A stretch of 64,000 bases of DNA from Ancylobacter novellus DSM 506 (lineage in GTDB: Bacteria > Pseudomonadota > Alphaproteobacteria > Rhizobiales > Xanthobacteraceae): the NCBI RefSeq assembly GCF_000092925.1, contig NC_014217.1:2480001-2544000 (forward strand), in the 5' to 3' direction. The position numbers and the translations under genes are program-made. The notes beneath the pieces are model-generated. The model was given only the letters and a program-made list of their open reading frames with translations. It was not told the DNA's origin and did no database searches. Of this stretch, positions 59,382 through 64,000 are shown one piece after another (position 1 is the first letter of the stretch; each line of letters opens with the position of its first letter).

Positions 59382-59399
59382 ATACGTCAATCGACGTAT
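59382..59399. promoter_or_regulatory. Candidate LuxR-regulator operator upstream of urtA
   Basis: ATACGTC-AATC-GACGTAT is a perfect 7-bp inverted repeat, 92 bases before the urtA start in the long divergent gap (59005-59491). LuxR/NarL-type regulators bind 16-20 bp dyads of this kind. The rest of the gap shows no open gene and an AT-richer stretch near 59190-59240. Confidence 0.55.
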
Positions 59400-59491
59400 T
59401 GCTGCATCGCGTCATCGCCCTCCACCATCCTGACAATGCAAGCACATCGCTAAGCTTGTTGAGGCCACGTCAAACCCGTGGAGGGGATCGC

Positions 59492-60775
59492 ATGTCTTCG
59501 AATAACGATAAGTCTTCCAAGTTTTCGGCCACGCGCCGCAAGCTTCTGATGGGCATGGCGGCGCTGCCTGCTGCGCCTCTTCTGTCGCAGGCCGGGCTTT
59601 TTTCCACGCCGGCCTTCGCCCAGGCCCCCGCGACGTCGGCGGTCAACACGACCGGCCTCGCGGTGACCGACACCGAAGTCACGGTCGGCATCCTGCACTC
59701 CGTCACCGGCACCATGGCGATCTCGGAGACCGGCTCGGTGCAGGCCGAGAAGCTCGCCATCGAGCAGATCAACGCCATGGGCGGCGTGCTCGGCCGCAAG
59801 ATCAAGTTCATCCAGGAGGACGGCGCCTCCGACTGGCCGACCTTCGCCGAGAAGGCCAAGAAGCTCCTCGTCAACGACAAGGTCGCGGCCATCATGGGCT
59901 GCTGGACCTCGGCCTCGCGCAAGGCGGTGCTGCCGGTGGTCGAGCAGTATAACGGCATGCTCTACTACCCGACCTTCTATGAAGGCCTCGAGCAGTCGAA
60001 GAACGTCATCTACACCGGCCAGGAAGCCACGCAGCAGATCCTCGCCGGTCTCGACTGGGTGCAGAAGACCAAGGCCGGCAAGACCTTCTACCTCATCGGC
60101 TCGGACTACATCTGGCCGCGCACCTCGATGAAGATCGCCCGCAAGCACATCGAGGGGCACCTTAAGGACTCCTCGGTCGTCGGCGAAGAGTACTTCCCGC
60201 TCGGTCACACCCAGTTCAACTCGGTGATCAACAAGATCAAGCTGAAGAAGCCGGACGTGATCTACGCCGCGGTCGTCGGCGGCTCCAACGTCGCCTTCTA
60301 CAAGCAGCTCAAGGCCGCCGGCATCGACCTCTCCAAGCAGACGCTGCTCACCATCTCGGTGACCGAGGACGAGATCGACGGCATCGGCGGCGAGAACTTC
60401 GCCGGCGCCTATAGCTGCATGAAGTACTTCCAGTCGCTCGACAACCCGAACAACAAGGACTTCGTCGCCGCCTTCAAGAAGATGTGGGGCGAGAAGACCG
60501 TGATCGGCGACGTCACCCAGGCCGCCTATCTCGGCCCCTGGCTGTGGAAGATGACGGTCGAGAAGGCCGGCTCCTTCGACGTCGACAAGATCGCCGCAGC
60601 CTCCGCCGGCATCGAGTTCAGCAAGGCGCCGGAAGGCTATGTGAAGATCCACCCGAACCACCATTTGTGGTCGAAGACCCGCGTCGGCCAGGCGCAGCTC
60701 GACGGCCAGTTCAAGGTGGTGTTCGAGACCCCGGACCTGATCGAGCCCGATCCGTTCCCGAAGGGCTACCAGTGA
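59492..60775 (+). CDS. urtA: Urea ABC transporter substrate-binding protein
   Basis: The 427-residue periplasmic receptor has a twin-arginine-like leader (SATRRKLLMGMAALPAAPLL) and the UrtA fold: VTVGILHSVTGTMAISETGS, NAMGGVLGRKIKFIQEDGAS, DWPTFAEKAKKLLVNDKVAA, AIMGCWTSASRKAVLPVVEQ, NGMLYYPTFYEGLEQSKNVI. These match urea and short-chain-amide receptors (UrtA/FmdD). GGAGGGG lies just before the ATG at 59492. It leads a five-gene operon whose last gene runs off the window. Urease genes are not visible. Confidence 0.94.
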   Translation: MSSNNDKSSKFSATRRKLLMGMAALPAAPLLSQAGLFSTPAFAQAPATSAVNTTGLAVTDTEVTVGILHSVTGTMAISETGSVQAEKLAIEQINAMGGVLGRKIKFIQEDGASDWPTFAEKAKKLLVNDKVAAIMGCWTSASRKAVLPVVEQYNGMLYYPTFYEGLEQSKNVIYTGQEATQQILAGLDWVQKTKAGKTFYLIGSDYIWPRTSMKIARKHIEGHLKDSSVVGEEYFPLGHTQFNSVINKIKLKKPDVIYAAVVGGSNVAFYKQLKAAGIDLSKQTLLTISVTEDEIDGIGGENFAGAYSCMKYFQSLDNPNNKDFVAAFKKMWGEKTVIGDVTQAAYLGPWLWKMTVEKAGSFDVDKIAAASAGIEFSKAPEGYVKIHPNHHLWSKTRVGQAQLDGQFKVVFETPDLIEPDPFPKGYQ

Positions 60776-60791
60776 TCGCCTGAAGCTGCCG

Positions 60792-60817
60792 CCCGGAGAG
60801 GGTCGCCCCTCTCCGGG
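60792..60817 (+). other. Intercistronic hairpin between urtA and urtB
   Basis: CCCGGAGAGGG (60792-60802), loop TCGC, CCCTCTCCGGG (60807-60817) make an 11-bp perfect stem 16 bases after the urtA stop, with no T-run. Such hairpins often stabilise the binding-protein part of the mRNA and lower expression of the permease genes. Confidence 0.7.
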
Positions 60818-60869
60818 CCGTTCCGGTTGAACGCAGGCGCGCCGCCCGGCGCACGCGGGGGAATTCGCG

Positions 60870-61796
60870 ATGTTCTCTGACTATTCGCTGGCCGAGCTCG
60901 GCTCGATCTTCGTGATGCAAGGCTTCGCCGGCCTAATCCTGTTCTCGGTCTTCGTGCTCATGGCACTGGGCCTTGCCATCATCTTCGGCCAGATGGGCGT
61001 CATCAACATGGCGCATGGCGAGTTCATGATTCTCGGCGCCTATGTCACCTATTTCACCTCGCAATTCTTCCTGAATCATCTGCCTGCGCTGTTCACCGCC
61101 TATTTCTTCGTGGCGATGATACTGGCGTTCATCGCCTCCGGCGCGCTCGGCATGTTCATCGAATGGGCGATGATCCGCCGGCTCTACAAGCGCCCGCTCG
61201 ACACGCTGCTCGCCACCTGGGGCCTCAGCCTCATCCTCCAGCAGGTCTACCGCTCGGTCTTCGGCCCGCGCGAGGTCGGCGTCGAGCTGCCGGAATGGAT
61301 GATGGGCTCGCTGCCGCTCACCGACACCATCGAGGTGCAGATCAACGGCCTGTTCGTCATGGGCCTGACCATCGCCATCACCATCGTCGTCGCCGTGCTC
61401 ATGTACAAGTCGAGCTGGGGCAAGCAGGTGCGCGCGGTGGTGCAGAACCGCGTCATGGCCGGCGCGGTGGGCATCAACACCGAGAAGGTCGACCGCTACA
61501 CCTTCGGCCTCGGCTGCGGCATCGCCGGCGTCGCCGGCTCGGCCTTCACCATGATCGGTTCCACCGGCCCGACCTCCGGCCAGCTCTACATCGTCGACAC
61601 CTTCCTGGTCGTCGTGTTCGGCGGCGCGCAGAGCCTGCTCGGCACCATCGCCTCCGCCTTCACCATCTCGCAGGCCCAGTCGACCCTGGAGTTCTTCCTC
61701 TCCGGCTCGATGGCCAAGGTCCTCACGCTGCTCGGCGTGGTCATCATCCTGATGCTGCGGCCGCAGGGCCTGTTCGTCATCAAGGTCCGTCGCTGA
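60870..61796 (+). CDS. urtB: Urea ABC transporter permease
   Basis: The 308-residue inner-membrane protein has about eight membrane segments and LivH-type landmarks: GLAIIFGQMGVINMAHGEFM, WAMIRRLYKRPLDTLLATWG, LSLILQQVYRSVFGPREVGV, QVRAVVQNRVMAGAVGINTE, and VVFGGAQSLLGTIASAFTIS. UrtB often carries a longer N-terminal extension in other bacteria; this is the short form. The hairpin lies between it and urtA. Confidence 0.94.
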   Translation: MFSDYSLAELGSIFVMQGFAGLILFSVFVLMALGLAIIFGQMGVINMAHGEFMILGAYVTYFTSQFFLNHLPALFTAYFFVAMILAFIASGALGMFIEWAMIRRLYKRPLDTLLATWGLSLILQQVYRSVFGPREVGVELPEWMMGSLPLTDTIEVQINGLFVMGLTIAITIVVAVLMYKSSWGKQVRAVVQNRVMAGAVGINTEKVDRYTFGLGCGIAGVAGSAFTMIGSTGPTSGQLYIVDTFLVVVFGGAQSLLGTIASAFTISQAQSTLEFFLSGSMAKVLTLLGVVIILMLRPQGLFVIKVRR

Positions 61797-61806
61797 GGAG
61801 GCCGCC

Positions 61807-62979
61807 ATGACCGCACCCGTCAAATCCGGACGCACCTTCTTCCTCCGCCCGCAGGACATGATCGGGATCGTCATCCTCGCGATCCTCCTGCTGGTCGTCC
61901 TGCCGCTGACGCTGGACAATTTCCGCCTGCAATTCGTCGGCAAGTACCTGACCTACGCCTTCGTCGCGCTCGGCCTGGTGCTGTGCTGGGGCTATGCCGG
62001 CATCCTCTCGCTCGGCCAGGGCGTGTTCTTCGGCCTGGGCGGCTACTGCATGGCGATGTTCCTCAAGCTGGAAGCCTCCAGCGTCGAGAACACCAAGATC
62101 CAGACCACGCCCGGCATCCCCGACTTCATGGACTGGAACCAGATCACCGCCCTGCCCTGGTTCTGGGAGCCCTTCCGGAGCTTCGGCTTCACCACCATTG
62201 CCGTGGTGCTGGTGCCCGCCTTCTTCGCGCTGCTCGTCGGCTACGCCCTGTTCAAGCGGCGCGTCGGCGGCGTGTACTTCGCCATCATCACCCAGGCGCT
62301 CGCCGCGATCATGACCATCCTGATCATCGGCCAGCAGGGCTATACCGGCGGCATCAACGGCATCACGGATCTTCGCACCCTGCACGGCTGGGACATCCGC
62401 ACCGACAGTGCCAAGACCGTGCTCTACTTCGTCTGCGTGGCGCTGCTCATCGGCTGCATCCTGCTCGCCTATTACGTGAAGTCGTCGAAGCTCGGCCGCA
62501 TCCTCGTCGCCATGCGCGACAAGGAGGACCGCGTCCGCTTCTCCGGCTACGACGTCTCCTCGTTCAAGATCTTCGTCTTCTGCCTGGCGGCCTCGCTCTC
62601 GGCCATTGGCGGGGCGATGTTCACCCTGCAGGTGGGCTTCATGTCGCCCTCCTTCGTCGGCATCGTGCCCTCGATCGAGATGGTCATCTACACCGCGGTC
62701 GGCGGGCGCCTCTCCATCCTCGGCGCCATCTACGGCACGCTGCTGGTGAACTGGGCCAAGACCTCCTTCTCGGAGAGCTTCCCCGAGCTCTGGCTCTTCG
62801 GTCTCGGCGGCATGTTCATCGCCGTGGTGCTCATCTTCCCGAACGGCATCGCCGGCCTCTACCAGGTCTATGTCGCCCCGCATCTCGGCCCGCTCTTCGG
62901 CGGCGCCAAGCGCCGGGCGACGCCTCCCGCCGCCACGCCGCCGGCCGCCGGCTCGGCCGCCCCCGCAGCCGCCGAATAG
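61807..62979 (+). CDS. urtC: Urea ABC transporter permease
   Basis: The 390-residue permease has about ten membrane segments and LivM-type landmarks: VLCWGYAGILSLGQGVFFGL, YFAIITQALAAIMTILIIGQ, QGYTGGINGITDLRTLHGW, GRILVAMRDKEDRVRFSGYD, SLSAIGGAMFTLQVGFMSPS. The C-terminal tail is Ala/Pro-rich. It begins ten bases after the urtB stop and has GGAGG upstream. Confidence 0.94.
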   Translation: MTAPVKSGRTFFLRPQDMIGIVILAILLLVVLPLTLDNFRLQFVGKYLTYAFVALGLVLCWGYAGILSLGQGVFFGLGGYCMAMFLKLEASSVENTKIQTTPGIPDFMDWNQITALPWFWEPFRSFGFTTIAVVLVPAFFALLVGYALFKRRVGGVYFAIITQALAAIMTILIIGQQGYTGGINGITDLRTLHGWDIRTDSAKTVLYFVCVALLIGCILLAYYVKSSKLGRILVAMRDKEDRVRFSGYDVSSFKIFVFCLAASLSAIGGAMFTLQVGFMSPSFVGIVPSIEMVIYTAVGGRLSILGAIYGTLLVNWAKTSFSESFPELWLFGLGGMFIAVVLIFPNGIAGLYQVYVAPHLGPLFGGAKRRATPPAATPPAAGSAAPAAAE

Positions 62980-62990
62980 GAGCCGGAGCC

Positions 62991-63761
62991 ATGAACGCGC
63001 AACCCGTCATCACCGACTCCATGAACAAGGACTTCGTCCTCGCGGTGGAGGGGCTCACCGTCTCCTTCGACGGCTTCAAGGCGGTCAACGACCTGTCCTT
63101 CTACGTCGACGAGAACGAGATCCGCGTCATCATCGGCCCCAACGGCGCCGGCAAGACGACGGTGCTCGACCTCATCTGCGGGCGCACCAAGGCGACCGCC
63201 GGCTCGATCAAGTTCAAGGACCGCGAGCTGACGCGGATGAAGGAGCACGAGATCGTGCGTGCCGGCATCGGCCGCAAGTTCCAGAACCCGTCGATCTACG
63301 AGGACCTCACCGTCTTCGAGAACCTCGAGATCTCCTATCCCAAGGGCCGCTCGGTGGCGGGGGCGCTCGCCTTCCGCCGCGACACGGCCGTCAAGGAGCG
63401 GGTGCATGAGATCGCCGAGACCATCTTCCTCGCCGACCAGCTCGACCAGCGCGCCGAATATCTCTCGCACGGCCAGAAGCAGTGGCTGGAGATCGGCATG
63501 CTGCTGATCCAGGACCCGGAGCTCCTGATGCTCGACGAGCCGGTCGCCGGCATGAGCGTCTCCGAGCGCAAGAAGACCGCCGAGCTGCTCAACACCATCA
63601 TCAAGAACCGCTCGGTGATCGTGATCGAGCACGACATGAAGTTCGTCGAGGACATCGCCCACAAGGTGACGGTGCTGCACCAGGGCAAGATCCTGTCGGA
63701 AGGCCCGATGGCCAAGGTCCAGGCGGACCCGAAGGTCATTGAGGTCTATCTGGGCCATTGA
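62991..63761 (+). CDS. urtD: Urea ABC transporter ATP-binding protein
   Basis: The 256-residue ATPase matches UrtD: Walker A IIGPNGAGKTTVLDLICGRT near residue 48, GRKFQNPSIYEDLTVFENLE, the signature LSHGQKQWLEIGMLL, Walker B ELLMLDEPVAGMSVSERKKT and VIVIEHDMKFVEDIAHKVTV. The LSHGQKQWLEIGM signature is characteristic of UrtD among LivG-type ATPases. The ATG at 62991 has GGAGCC upstream. Confidence 0.95.
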   Translation: MNAQPVITDSMNKDFVLAVEGLTVSFDGFKAVNDLSFYVDENEIRVIIGPNGAGKTTVLDLICGRTKATAGSIKFKDRELTRMKEHEIVRAGIGRKFQNPSIYEDLTVFENLEISYPKGRSVAGALAFRRDTAVKERVHEIAETIFLADQLDQRAEYLSHGQKQWLEIGMLLIQDPELLMLDEPVAGMSVSERKKTAELLNTIIKNRSVIVIEHDMKFVEDIAHKVTVLHQGKILSEGPMAKVQADPKVIEVYLGH

Positions 63762-63771
63762 GGAGGCAGGC

Positions 63772-64000
63772 ATGCTGAACGTCTCGAACCTGCACGTCTC
63801 CTACGGCGAGAGCGAGGTGCTGCACGGCCTCGACTTCAAGGTCGCGCCGAGTGAGATCGTCGCCATCATGGGCCGCAACGGCATGGGCAAGACCACGCTC
63901 ATGAAGTCGCTCATGGGCATCGTGCCGACCAAGAGCGGCAGCGTCTCGGTCGGCGAGACCGACATCACGAAGCTCAAGAGCTACGAGCGCGTCGCCAACG
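63772..64000 (+). CDS. urtE: Urea ABC transporter ATP-binding protein, 5' part only
   Basis: The gene starts with MLNVSNLHVSYGESEVLHGL and Walker A IMGRNGMGKTTLMKSLMGIV, then VGETDITKLKSYERVAN, where the window ends (about 76 codons). This is the LivF/UrtE-type second ATPase. GGAGGCAGGC precedes the ATG, ten bases after urtD. Confidence 0.93.
   Translation, partial: MLNVSNLHVSYGESEVLHGLDFKVAPSEIVAIMGRNGMGKTTLMKSLMGIVPTKSGSVSVGETDITKLKSYERVAN

Overview
The window is a chromosome-like segment of a high-GC alphaproteobacterium. I infer Hyphomicrobiales (Rhizobiales), perhaps near Xanthobacteraceae (Ancylobacter, Starkeya, Xanthobacter). The reasons are the gene families (DUF992, fused MrpA/B, trxB next to Lrp and LysR regulators, urtABCDE), GC-rich codon use, and the palindromic intergenic repeats typical of that order. 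There is no rRNA, transposase, integrase, phage gene or CRISPR array. One tRNA (CAT anticodon, probably Ile2) is present.

Layout. 1-7.0 kb: GT8 glycosyltransferase (cut by the window edge), Lrp regulator, thioredoxin reductase, LysR regulator, two small exported proteins (DUF3280-like, DUF992), a probable structured small RNA, aspartate aminotransferase and a GST. 7.1-13.8 kb: small membrane protein, PQQ-type sugar dehydrogenase, DUF486 protein, then an iron-uptake locus (TonB receptor, PiuC dioxygenase, divergent Sel1 protein). 14-18.4 kb: a Gly/Thr-rich exported repeat protein, membrane protein, lipid kinase, SIMPL protein and tRNA. 18.5-22.2 kb: a NitT/TauT-type ABC operon ending in a homocysteine S-methyltransferase-family enzyme. 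22.3-27.5 kb: YbaK deacylase, LemA plus two TPM proteins, ilvD, PhnA.

27.6-38 kb is the most distinctive accessory stretch. It begins at a truncated gene and holds DUF6166, an alpha/beta hydrolase, a GntR regulator, a complete LIV-type ABC transporter, an ABM-domain protein, a zinc alcohol dehydrogenase, a fatty-acid-hydroxylase-family membrane enzyme and two small membrane proteins. Four intergenic sites here carry CTGACATAT or a one-base variant, three in good inverted repeats, so I propose one GntR-controlled uptake and catabolic regulon for an unknown substrate.

38-47 kb: a UvrD/Rep helicase, a mosaic of palindromic repeats, a small XRE regulator and a complete Mrp/Pha cation/proton antiporter operon (A/B fused, C, D, E, F, G). 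47-54.5 kb: a hybrid histidine kinase, then an AcoR-like sigma-54 activator divergent from aldehyde dehydrogenase and DUF779, with a visible -24/-12 promoter and an upstream dyad.

54.7-64 kb: a LuxR-type response regulator and a 1129-residue hybrid kinase whose N-terminal half is an NCS1-type permease domain. They lie divergent from urtABCDE (urea ABC transport; urtE runs off the edge), with a palindromic candidate operator between them. The layout suggests a transporter-fused sensor controlling uptake of urea or a related amide.
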